Positions 1 to 5,940 of a DNA stretch of 6,357 nt are shown one piece after another. This DNA is from Pseudomonadota bacterium (GTDB taxonomy: Bacteria > Desulfobacterota > Syntrophia > Syntrophales > UBA5619): assembly GCA_018819165.1 (NCBI GenBank), contig JAHJQP010000133.1:1-6357 (forward strand), written 5' to 3'. The number at the start of each line of letters is the position of its first letter. Within the stretch, counting starts at the first letter, position 1. The notes under the pieces are model-generated. The model was not told the origin of the DNA, searched no databases, and saw nothing but the letters and a program-made list of their open reading frames with translations. A program made the translations under genes and the position numbers.

Positions 1-776
1 CAGCTATTGAAAGCATCGGCCGGTTCACCCTCAATACGTCCTCTTCCCTGGGCGGCACGCTGACGTTTGTCGCCCAGGTCATTCTCCGGATGTTCGAAAA
101 ACGGTCGTACAACAGCGCCTCGCGCATGGTCTTCATCAACCAGACCTACTTTACCGCCGTGCAGATCCTGCCGCTGTTTCTCTTCGTAGCCGTCATTTTC
201 GGATCACTGGTCAACGGCATGGCCTTTCAGGTGATCAAGAACCTGGGGCTGACCGAATACCTGGGACATCTGCTGATGAGGTTCATCGTGACGGAGATAT
301 CGCCCTTTATCACGGTGCTGCTCATCGCGCTCCGTTCCAGCTCCGCCATCAATACCGAGATCGCCGTGATGAAGGTCAACCGGGAACTCGATACGCTCGA
401 AAGCTTCAATATCGATCTGATCCACTACCTTTTCATCCCGCGGATCCTTAGCGGGATGATCTCTATGGTCCTACTCAGCGGCCTTTTTTCGCTGGTGGTC
501 CTCTCCATCGGGCTTTTGGTTTCCAGCTTGATCTTCGCAAGCGTGGACGCCTATATGGACACCCTGCTGCGTTCCGCCGATTTGGCGGATGTGATCGTCG
601 TGCTGATCAAGTGCGCGACCTTCGGTTTTTTCATTACCCTGATCCCGATCCGTCTCGGATTGAACGCCTCGCAGGAACTGACGAGCATTCCCGTTGCGGT
701 GTTAAACGGCATGGTCAAGGTCTTTCTGGCCATCGTGGTCATAGAGGTGCTGTCATCGATCGCAAGGTTCATCTGA
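1..776 (+). CDS. mlaE: MlaE-family ABC lipid transporter permease (5' end cut by window edge)
   Basis: Inner-membrane permease of an MCE/Mla phospholipid transport complex, which moves lipids between the inner and outer membranes. The frame is open from base 3 to a TGA at 774-776, giving 257 visible residues. The family is usually about 260, so only a few N-terminal residues are missing; the ATG at 90 is internal. The visible start (AIESIGRFTL) resembles an MlaE N-terminus. The family core is present: a TEISPFITVLL segment matching the usual RElGPvLTALL, then RSSSAINTEIAVMKV matching GRvGSaiaAElgtMkv, then ELDTLESFNIDLIHYLFIPR, and the C-terminal FGFFITLIPIRLGLNASQEL. There are several strongly hydrophobic membrane segments. 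The GR.GSA motif is altered to RSSSA, a mild divergence. It is followed by an ABC-like gene, mlaD and a lipoprotein gene on the same strand. The family assignment is firm; the transported lipid is inferred. Confidence 0.92.
   Translation, partial: AIESIGRFTLNTSSSLGGTLTFVAQVILRMFEKRSYNSASRMVFINQTYFTAVQILPLFLFVAVIFGSLVNGMAFQVIKNLGLTEYLGHLLMRFIVTEISPFITVLLIALRSSSAINTEIAVMKVNRELDTLESFNIDLIHYLFIPRILSGMISMVLLSGLFSLVVLSIGLLVSSLIFASVDAYMDTLLRSADLADVIVVLIKCATFGFFITLIPIRLGLNASQELTSIPVAVLNGMVKVFLAIVVIEVLSSIARFI
764..767 (+). promoter_or_regulatory. Candidate ribosome binding site (AAGG) for the ABC-like gene
   Basis: AAGG lies 5 bases before the CTG at 773. That CTG overlaps the mlaE stop codon as CTGA, mimicking the ATGA overlaps elsewhere in this window. 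This is the main reason for preferring CTG 773 over GTG 611, which has no recognisable Shine-Dalgarno sequence. CTG starts are rare, so this remains a hypothesis. Confidence 0.35.
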
Positions 777-1243
777 AGCTCTTCGCGAGCGAGGAAAATC
801 TGGAAACGGCCCGGGAAAAATTCGCCGCGGCCAACAAGACGCATCTGGGACTCGTCTCCCCGGCGACGCCGCTGATCTCCAACCTCTCGGTCTTCGACAA
901 TATCGCGCTGATCCCGCAGTATCACCGGAACATGCCCCGGCAGGAGGCGCGGTCGTTGATATTCGATCTCCTCGGACGCTTCGATCTGGCGGCGATCGCC
1001 GAGAAACGGGATCCCGCCCTGACCGCGGAGGAGCGTTTCTACGGCATGTTACTCCGGGCGGTGATGGTCCGGGAGGCCGTGGTGGTCCTGGACCGGCCCT
1101 TCAGCATCCTGACGCACCTCCGGGACGGCGGTTTTCTGTGGGAGGCCCTGCGTAAGGTTGACGATTTGATTGCAGAAGTCGATATTTTTGATTATAGTTG
1201 GGAAAAAGAACGCTATGGGGTAACGGATGATCCGGAAAATTGA
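773..1243 (+). CDS. Degenerate ABC ATPase-like protein lacking Walker A (start uncertain, possibly CTG)
   Basis: About 156 residues matching only the second half of an ABC nucleotide-binding domain. From the CTG at 773, residues 26-50 (LGLVSPATPLISNLSVFDNIALIPQ) follow the Q-loop/LTVfeNVa region of MlaF-type ATPases. Residues 83-98 (LTAEERFYGMLLRAVM) sit where LSGGxxxRxxLARAL belongs. Residues 102-110 (AVVVLDRPF) resemble Walker B, but the catalytic Glu after Asp is Arg. No Walker A (GxxGxGKS/T) and no clear H-loop His are visible. The missing N-terminal half is not hidden upstream, because mlaE occupies that DNA intact to its C-terminus. The gene lies between permease and MCE protein, a usual place for mlaF, and overlaps mlaD by 17 bases. 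It cannot hydrolyse ATP by the canonical mechanism; a structural or regulatory role in the transporter, or gene decay, are both possible. The GTG at 611 is the only standard start upstream and would overlap mlaE by 166 bases. Confidence 0.65.
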   Translation: MKLFASEENLETAREKFAAANKTHLGLVSPATPLISNLSVFDNIALIPQYHRNMPRQEARSLIFDLLGRFDLAAIAEKRDPALTAEERFYGMLLRAVMVREAVVVLDRPFSILTHLRDGGFLWEALRKVDDLIAEVDIFDYSWEKERYGVTDDPEN

Positions 1244-2180
1244 ATTCAAGGTCGGCCTGTTCATCACCATCACCGCACTGCTGATCATGGCTGCCATCGG
1301 TTATGTCGCCTATCGGAAGGGCGCGTTCGCCAAGGTCTACACCTACACCCTCTCTTCGAAGACGGGCGAGAGCCTGACAGAGGGGATGCCGGTCGTCGTC
1401 TGGGGCTTCAATATCGGCAGGGTCAGTTCACTGGAGTTGAACGAACAGGGGACCGTTCTGATCAAGATCGAGATCCCGGAGCGTCATAACCGGATGATCC
1501 GGGCGGACAGCAAATTCATCCTCGAGAAGCCCCTGATCGGTTCGCCGCGGATCGTCGTCTCGGCTGGTAGCCCCCACAGCCCTCCCCTTTCGCCCGAAGC
1601 CGTTTCGGAGATCGCGTTGTCCAGCGATATCAATGATATCATCCAGAGGGCCAAGCCGATCATCGACAAGGCGGACCGGATCATGGCCAATGTGGAGAAG
1701 GTGACCGCGAACCTGGCCGATCCCAAGGGGGATGTGAACCGGATCCTGAAGAACGCGGAGACTCTGTCCGCCCGTTTCGCCAGGAAGGAATCCGTCCTGG
1801 AGATGGCCGTCGGCGATCCGAAAAGCGTCAAATCGGTTCATGAAGCCTTGGCGAATGTTCGGGACATCACGGTTCGTCTCGACGGGCTCCTCGCGAAGGC
1901 CGATGCGATCACCGGGAAGACCGGGGAGGAGATCTACGGCCCGGATGGCGTCCTGCCGCTGGTCCGGAACATCCTCCGCGACCTTCTGGCGAAACTCGCG
2001 AAGATCGACGCCACCCTGGATAACATCAACAATATCAGTGCGGATGCCGCCGATTCCACGAAAGACCTGAAGGTCCTCCGGAGCGAGTTGGATGCTGCGG
2101 TCACGGCCATCGGCAACCTGGCCGAAGAGCTGGACCGAAAGATTCCTTTCAAGGCCAAACCGGAGATCAAACTGCCATGA
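1227..2180 (+). CDS. mlaD: MlaD-family MCE-domain lipid-binding protein
   Basis: Periplasmic substrate-binding component of an Mla-type lipid transporter, anchored in the inner membrane. It has 317 residues: a short basic N-terminus, one transmembrane helix at about 9-28, an MCE domain at about 36-114 (SSKTGESLTEGMPVVVWGF, then IGRVSSLEL, ending IGSPRIVVSAG), and a Pro-rich linker at 115-123. A long mostly helical region follows at about 130-305 with heptad-like hydrophobic spacing, probably coiled coil. In the family the MCE domains assemble into hexameric rings with a central hydrophobic pore, and long helical tails can extend the channel into the periplasm. The single MCE domain with a long tail places it nearer MlaD-type proteins than multi-MCE PqiB/YebT. 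The ATG at 1227 is preceded by GGGG six bases upstream. It overlaps the ABC-like gene by 17 bases and the lipoprotein gene by an ATGA. Confidence 0.93.
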   Translation: MIRKIEFKVGLFITITALLIMAAIGYVAYRKGAFAKVYTYTLSSKTGESLTEGMPVVVWGFNIGRVSSLELNEQGTVLIKIEIPERHNRMIRADSKFILEKPLIGSPRIVVSAGSPHSPPLSPEAVSEIALSSDINDIIQRAKPIIDKADRIMANVEKVTANLADPKGDVNRILKNAETLSARFARKESVLEMAVGDPKSVKSVHEALANVRDITVRLDGLLAKADAITGKTGEEIYGPDGVLPLVRNILRDLLAKLAKIDATLDNINNISADAADSTKDLKVLRSELDAAVTAIGNLAEELDRKIPFKAKPEIKLP

Positions 2181-2839
2181 AGAAGATTCTCTGCCTGCTG
2201 ATCCTTCCCCTTCTGTTGGCTGGCTGCGGTTCGAAACCGGCGCCGGCGTGGATCGCAGCGGGCCACCAGCAGTTAGAGACGTTCAAACAGGATTTTCTGA
2301 CCGGCCGGACGCCGCTCGTCACGGAGCTGCATTTCAAAAAGGCCGTTGAGGAGATCAAAAAGGGCGGGGATCTGGACCTCCTGGGGAAGGCCTGGCTGAC
2401 ACGGGTGGCCTTGCAGGTGGCCGTTCTGGGCGAAATGGAGGATGGCGATTACCGGAGGGTCGAAGCCGCGCAGTCCATTCCCGCGAACAGGAACTTTTAT
2501 CTTTTTCTTTCCGGAGACGCGGCGGCGGTGGAAGGTTCGCTCCTGCCGGAGCAGTACCGGCCGTTTCTGACGGCGTTTAAGAGCGGGGATGTCGGCGGGA
2601 CGGAAAAGACGATCTCAGCCATCAACGATCCCCTCTCCCGTCTGATCGCTGCGGGCCTCGCGGTGCGCCATCGCCTGATCAATGAAGCGATCCTCCGGAC
2701 GGCCGTAGAAACCGCTTCGCAAAACGGCTGGAAGAGGGCGCTCATAGCTTGGCTGGAGCGTCTGCAGGCCTTCTACGAAGCGGCGGGGGAGACCGCAAAG
2801 GCATCTCCTATCCGCCAGCGGATTGACCTGATTAAATAA
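2177..2839 (+). CDS. Putative outer-membrane lipoprotein of the Mla/MCE operon
   Basis: A 220-residue lipoprotein that I cannot assign to a named family. Residues 1-17 form a lipoprotein signal peptide: two Lys, a Leu-rich core, then lipobox LLAGC with the acylated Cys at 17. The next residues are Gly and Ser rather than Asp, which by the Lol sorting rule favours the outer membrane. The mature part is mostly helical in character, with Ala/Leu-rich segments such as GKAWLTRVALQVAVLG and KRALIAWLERLQAFYEAAGE that look like TPR-type helical hairpins, though no repeat is regular enough to call. It overlaps mlaD by ATGA, with GGAG 11 bases before the start, so it is translationally coupled. By analogy with auxiliary lipoproteins of MCE systems (PqiC-like), it may be the outer-membrane partner. 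I see no clear resemblance to MlaA, MlaC or PqiC. Confidence 0.85.
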   Translation: MKKILCLLILPLLLAGCGSKPAPAWIAAGHQQLETFKQDFLTGRTPLVTELHFKKAVEEIKKGGDLDLLGKAWLTRVALQVAVLGEMEDGDYRRVEAAQSIPANRNFYLFLSGDAAAVEGSLLPEQYRPFLTAFKSGDVGGTEKTISAINDPLSRLIAAGLAVRHRLINEAILRTAVETASQNGWKRALIAWLERLQAFYEAAGETAKASPIRQRIDLIK

Positions 2840-3479
2840 TCCTTGCCAGGCGCGTCCAGCTCGTCTTGTCCCAGGTAGGATCGAGATCTCCCTCCTCGTG
2901 AGGGCGAAGGCCGCACTTGCGGGCAAAATAACGGTGGAAGGCGAGGCATCCCGTCAGTTCCGGATGAAAGACAGTCACCAGGACCTCCGGCGATTCGGCG
3001 GCGGCGATAAAATCGTCCATCCGAAGAAGTACCTCCACCCCCTCGCCCACCCGCAGAATCTTGGGAGCGCGGATAAAGGTCAGGGGCACGGGATCGGGTG
3101 AAATCTTCGGGACGGATGACTCGCAGGCAAAACTGTCCAGCTGGCTCCCGAAGCCGTTGCGCTGCACCTCGATATCGATCAGGCCCAGATGCGGCGCCTC
3201 TCCCGTGAGCTTTCCGGCGAGGAGGATCGCCCCCGCGCAGGTGCCCCAGAGTTTCATCCCCTCGCGGAATCCTCGGATGATGATCTCATCGATCGCGAAG
3301 ATGCGGAGCAGCCGGGCGAGGCAGGTGCTCTCGCCGCCGGGGAGGATCAAGCCTGCCAACCCATCAAAATCTTTTTCCTGCTTGACAGGCCGGGCGTCGA
3401 TGCCGAGCCGCTGCAGGTGATCGATGTGCTCGCAGACACCCCCCTGGAGGTCCAGAACACCGATGGGGTTTCCGTTCAT
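2832..3479 (-). CDS. pdxT: PdxT, glutaminase subunit of pyridoxal 5'-phosphate synthase
   Basis: Class I glutamine amidotransferase that releases ammonia from glutamine and passes it to PdxS for PLP synthesis. It has 215 residues starting MNGNPIGVLDLQGGV, the family's usual N-terminus. The ATG at 3479 lies one base beyond the pdxS stop; longer in-frame starts fall inside pdxS and give unrelated sequence. Motifs: LPGGEST (residues 47-53), GTCAG with nucleophile Cys81, VQRNGFG (106-111), FIRAP (135-139) and FHPELT with the remaining triad members His172 and Glu174. All are intact, so the enzyme should be active. About 20 residues after the usual end (CGLRPHEEGDLDPTWDKTSW and on) form a polar C-terminal extension. 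No strong Shine-Dalgarno is visible, so translation is probably coupled to pdxS. Its TAA overlaps the end of the convergent lipoprotein gene. Confidence 0.97.
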   Translation of the reverse strand: MNGNPIGVLDLQGGVCEHIDHLQRLGIDARPVKQEKDFDGLAGLILPGGESTCLARLLRIFAIDEIIIRGFREGMKLWGTCAGAILLAGKLTGEAPHLGLIDIEVQRNGFGSQLDSFACESSVPKISPDPVPLTFIRAPKILRVGEGVEVLLRMDDFIAAAESPEVLVTVFHPELTGCLAFHRYFARKCGLRPHEEGDLDPTWDKTSWTRLARII

Positions 3480-3480
3480 C

Positions 3481-4362
3481 TTACCAGCCGCGTCCTGCCA
3501 GGAGCTGTTCTTTGGGGATGGCCGCGATATCGAGTCCCGGCATCGCCTCGCCGAGTCCCAGCGACGCTTCCAAGACCCTGTCCGGATCGTTGAAATAAGC
3601 CGTGGCCTTGACGATCGCCCGGGCGCGAACGGCCGGCGCCGCCGATTTGAAGATCCCGGAGCCGACAAAGACCCCGTCGCAGCCGAGCTGCATCATAAGC
3701 GCCGCGTCTGCCGGTGTCGCGATTCCGCCCGCGGCGAAGTTGACCACCGGAATGCGGCCGAGTTCCTTCACCTTCAGGGCCAGTTCATAGGGGATGCCGT
3801 TGACCTTGGCGAAACCGGTGACCTCTTCCACCGGCATGGCCGCGAGCTGGCGGATCTCGCGATTCATCGTTCTCATGTGGCGGACCGCCTCGACGACGTT
3901 GCCCGTGCCGGCCTCGCCCTTGGTGCGGATCATGGCCGCCCCTTCGGCGATCCGGCGCAGGGCTTCTCCCAGATTCCGGGCGCCGCAGACGAAGGGGATC
4001 GCAAAGCGCGTCTTGTCGATATGGCACTCCTCATCGGCGGGGGTCAGGACCTCGCTCTCGTCGATATAGTCTATCTTCAGTGCCTCCAGGATCTGGGCCT
4101 CCACGAAGTGTCCGATCCGGACCTTGGCCATGACCGGGATGGAGACGGCCTTCTTGATCGCGGCGATCATCGCGGGGTCCGACATCCGGGCGACCCCGCC
4201 ATCCCGCCGGATATCCGCGGGCACCCTCTCCAGGGCCATCACGGCCACGGCGCCCGCCTCCTCGGCGATCTTCGCCTGTTCTACATTGGTCACGTCCATG
4301 ATGACGCCGCCTTTGAGCATCTGCGCCAGCTGGACATTCAGTTCATATCTCTTGGCATCCAC
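3481..4362 (-). CDS. pdxS: PdxS, synthase subunit of pyridoxal 5'-phosphate synthase
   Basis: The (beta-alpha)8-barrel lyase of the DXP-independent vitamin B6 pathway. It condenses ribose 5-phosphate, glyceraldehyde 3-phosphate and ammonia from PdxT into PLP, as a dodecamer. At 293 residues it is the normal family length, ending in the typical GRGW. Visible catalytic and binding residues: Asp23 (IMDV), Lys80 in MAKVRIGH, which forms the Schiff base with ribose 5-phosphate, Lys148 in IRTKGEAGTGN, the second Schiff-base lysine, and the phosphate-binding AAGGIATPADA and VGSGIFKS segments. The start is GTG at 4362, chosen because it gives the standard N-terminal length and AAGGAG stands 10 bases upstream. 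It heads a two-gene unit with pdxT, one base apart. The pathway is an alternative to the PdxA/PdxJ route. Confidence 0.99.
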   Translation of the reverse strand: MDAKRYELNVQLAQMLKGGVIMDVTNVEQAKIAEEAGAVAVMALERVPADIRRDGGVARMSDPAMIAAIKKAVSIPVMAKVRIGHFVEAQILEALKIDYIDESEVLTPADEECHIDKTRFAIPFVCGARNLGEALRRIAEGAAMIRTKGEAGTGNVVEAVRHMRTMNREIRQLAAMPVEEVTGFAKVNGIPYELALKVKELGRIPVVNFAAGGIATPADAALMMQLGCDGVFVGSGIFKSAAPAVRARAIVKATAYFNDPDRVLEASLGLGEAMPGLDIAAIPKEQLLAGRGW

Positions 4363-4372
4363 GATATTCTGT

Positions 4373-4378
4373 CTCCTT
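4373..4378 (-). promoter_or_regulatory. Ribosome binding site for pdxS (AAGGAG)
   Basis: On the - strand AAGGAG stands 10 bases before the GTG of pdxS. It is a strong Shine-Dalgarno match at slightly long spacing and supports the GTG start, since no in-frame ATG lies nearby. Confidence 0.75.
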
Positions 4379-4407
4379 GAGGAAAAGTTGATTTATTCTA
4401 CTTAATC

Positions 4408-4435
4408 TTTATGGCATTTAATATCATGTCGTCAA
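4408..4435 (-). promoter_or_regulatory. Candidate sigma-70-type promoter for pdxST
   Basis: In an AT-rich pocket upstream of pdxS, the - strand reads TTGACG (4435-4430; 5 of 6 to TTGACA), a 16-base spacer, then CATAAA (4413-4408; 4 of 6 to TATAAT). Transcription would start near 4401, about 40 bases before the GTG. An overlapping alternative, TTGATA with GATATT, is weaker. This suggests pdxST can be transcribed independently of hisHF. It is a consensus match by eye only. Confidence 0.45.
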
Positions 4436-4459
4436 GGACAATTATCAAGGCGATAAATA

Positions 4460-4530
4460 GGGACGAAACCCCGCCTCCCGGCCGGGAGCGCAGACAAGGG
4501 CCAGATGGGGAAAAATATTGGCTCCGTCCC
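4460..4530 (-). repeat. Two-tier inverted repeat (REP/BIME-like) between hisF and pdxS
   Basis: The outer arms are GGGACGAAACC (4460-4470) and GGCTCCGTCCC (4520-4530). As DNA they match at 9 of 11 positions. In RNA of the - strand, both mismatches become G-U pairs, so all 11 positions pair. Inside lies a perfect 14-base palindrome, CTCCCGGCCGGGAG (4475-4488), extendable to a 7-bp stem with one bulged base (4472-4479 with 4484-4490) closed by GGCC. No run of U directly follows a stem on the hisF side, so it is not a textbook terminator. The form and intergenic position resemble REP-type elements or a structured 3' end of the hisF transcript. Whether it recurs in the genome cannot be seen here. 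Confidence 0.6.
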
Positions 4531-4535
4531 CCTCT

Positions 4536-5315
4536 TTACCAATACATCCTGGTTTTCACGCCGCGCTCATGAAGAAAGCCCTTGATCTCCGCGATGGAAT
4601 ATGTCCGGTAGTGGACCATCGAGGCTATCAGGGCGGCGTCGGCCTTGCCCCGGGTGAGGACATCGAGGAGATGCTCCGGCTTTCCCGCACCGCCTGAGGC
4701 GATGACGGGAATGCGCACCTGGATCGAGATCAGCGCGGTCAGATCGATTTCATAGCCGTCCCGGGTTCCGTCGGCGTCGATCGAGTTGAGGCAGATTTCC
4801 CCCGCGCCGAGGCGCTCCGCCTCCTTCGCCCACCGGAGTGCGTCGATGCCGGTTGCGGTCCGCCCGCCGTGGATGACCATCTCGTAACCGGAGGGAACCT
4901 GTGGATTTGCATTAATTTTTTTGACGTCCATGCCGAGGACGATGCACTGGCTGCCGAAGGCCCTCGCCCCGTCCGCGATGAGGGTCGGATTCTTCACCGC
5001 CTCCGTGTTGACGCTGATCTTCTCCGCGCCGGCCAAGATCACCTGCCGCATGTCCTCCACCGTCCGGATGCCGCCCCCCACGGAGAAGGGGATGAAGATC
5101 GTTTCCGCCACTCTTTTCACTACGTCGATCATGATCGCACGGCCCTCGGCGGAGGCGGTGATGTCATAAAAGACGATCTCGTCCGCCCCCTGCTCGTAGT
5201 ACGCGCGCGCCGCCTCGACCGGATCGCCGATGTCGATATTCCCTTGAAAATTTATTCCCTTCGTCAGTTTTCCCGCCCGGACGTCCAGACAGGGGATGAT
5301 CCGTTTACTGAGCAT
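4536..5315 (-). CDS. hisF: HisF, cyclase subunit of imidazole glycerol phosphate synthase
   Basis: Histidine biosynthesis enzyme. It uses ammonia delivered by HisH to convert PRFAR into imidazole glycerol phosphate and AICAR. It has 259 residues, the standard length, in a (beta-alpha)8 barrel with its two half-barrel phosphate sites. The general acid/base residues are Asp11 in IIPCLDV and Asp130 in VLGMDVKK, at the same numbers as in the Thermotoga enzyme. Other landmarks are SVGGGIRT (78-85), VIHGGR, NSIDADGTRDGYE and IASGGAG. The start at 5315 is preceded by a purine-rich GGGGAGG on the - strand, about 5 bases away, and overlaps the 3' end of hisH by 11 bases. Longer in-frame starts fall within hisH. 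The canonical residues and length argue for the true histidine enzyme rather than a sugar-amidating HisF paralogue. Confidence 0.98.
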   Translation of the reverse strand: MLSKRIIPCLDVRAGKLTKGINFQGNIDIGDPVEAARAYYEQGADEIVFYDITASAEGRAIMIDVVKRVAETIFIPFSVGGGIRTVEDMRQVILAGAEKISVNTEAVKNPTLIADGARAFGSQCIVLGMDVKKINANPQVPSGYEMVIHGGRTATGIDALRWAKEAERLGAGEICLNSIDADGTRDGYEIDLTALISIQVRIPVIASGGAGKPEHLLDVLTRGKADAALIASMVHYRTYSIAEIKGFLHERGVKTRMYW

Positions 5316-5940
5316 ATTTCCCTCCCCAGCGGCAGAAGTTGGCCAGGATGGCGAGACCCGGCCGGCCGCTCTTCTCCGGGTGGAACTGGACGGCCACGAG
5401 GTTTCCCCGGGCGAAGGCGGCGCAGAAGCGGATCCCGTAGTCGGTCCACCCCGCCACCGAGCCCTCGTCCGCCGGGGCCGGGTAGTAGGCATGGACGAAA
5501 TAGAACTCGGCATCTTCCGGGATGTCTGCGAACACCGGGTGGCCCTTCCGGAACGCGACCCGGTTCCACCCCATGTGGGGGATCTTCAATCGCTGCTCCC
5601 CTTCCCGGAGATCCGTCGGGAACCGTTTGACCTCGCCGGGGATGATCCCGAGGCAGGGGGTGTCGTCCTCCTCGCTGCGGTCGAAGATCACCTGGGTGCC
5701 GAGGCAGATCCCGAGGACCGGTTTTCCGCCCTGCACCCATTTTCGCAGATGAACGTCCAGACCGCTTTCGCGCAGATTCACCATCGCCGTCCCGGCGGCG
5801 CCGACGCCGGGAAAGATGATATGGCTGGCGTCATCCAATAATTTGCAATCATTGGTAATGATGCAGGGTTCATGCAGCGATTCCAGCGCCCGGGCGACGC
5901 TGGTCAGGTTTCCAGCCCGATAATCCACGATGCCGATCAT
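5305..5940 (-). CDS. hisH: HisH, glutaminase subunit of imidazole glycerol phosphate synthase
   Basis: Class I glutamine amidotransferase that supplies ammonia to HisF. It has 211 residues beginning MIGIVDYRAGNLTSVARAL, the usual HisH N-terminus. Motifs: FPGVGAAG (43-50), the nucleophile elbow GICLGTQ with Cys79, the conserved PHMGWN (121-126), YFVHAYY (147-153) and QFHPEKSG with His187 and Glu189 completing the triad. All are intact. The start at 5940 forms an ATGA with the upstream radical SAM stop and has a GGAGAGG-type ribosome binding site just before it. An in-frame ATG at 5955 would add five residues and is less typical. The 11-base overlap with hisF implies coupled, near-stoichiometric expression. 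In many his operons hisA separates hisH from hisF; here it does not. Confidence 0.97.
   Translation of the reverse strand: MIGIVDYRAGNLTSVARALESLHEPCIITNDCKLLDDASHIIFPGVGAAGTAMVNLRESGLDVHLRKWVQGGKPVLGICLGTQVIFDRSEEDDTPCLGIIPGEVKRFPTDLREGEQRLKIPHMGWNRVAFRKGHPVFADIPEDAEFYFVHAYYPAPADEGSVAGWTDYGIRFCAAFARGNLVAVQFHPEKSGRPGLAILANFCRWGGKYAQ

Noticed and set aside
611..772. N-terminal extension of the ABC-like gene from GTG 611
   Set aside because: It overlaps conserved mlaE sequence by over 160 bases, has no ribosome binding site, and its residues (HYPDPDPSRIERLAG and on) do not resemble an ABC domain N-terminus or contain a Walker A.
2841..2850. Small CCTTGCCAGG hairpin after the lipoprotein stop
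   Set aside because: The stem is too short, has no T run, and lies within pdxT coding sequence, so there is no support for a terminator.
3424..4380. 318-codon open frame on the + strand opposite pdxS and the start of pdxT
   Set aside because: It lies wholly antisense to two intact, motif-complete genes. Its translation is rich in Asp, His, Gly and Arg, as expected for the complement of G+C-rich codons, and has no recognisable domain.
4491..4535. Intrinsic terminator after hisF
   Set aside because: The T run on the - strand (within 4511-4517) is not directly preceded by a stable stem, and GGGGA/TTCCCC pairing alone is weak. Only a structured repeat can be supported.
4869..5630. 253-codon + strand frame opposite hisF and hisH
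   Set aside because: Antisense shadow with Arg/Pro/Gly-rich low-complexity translation, while the - strand genes carry complete active sites.
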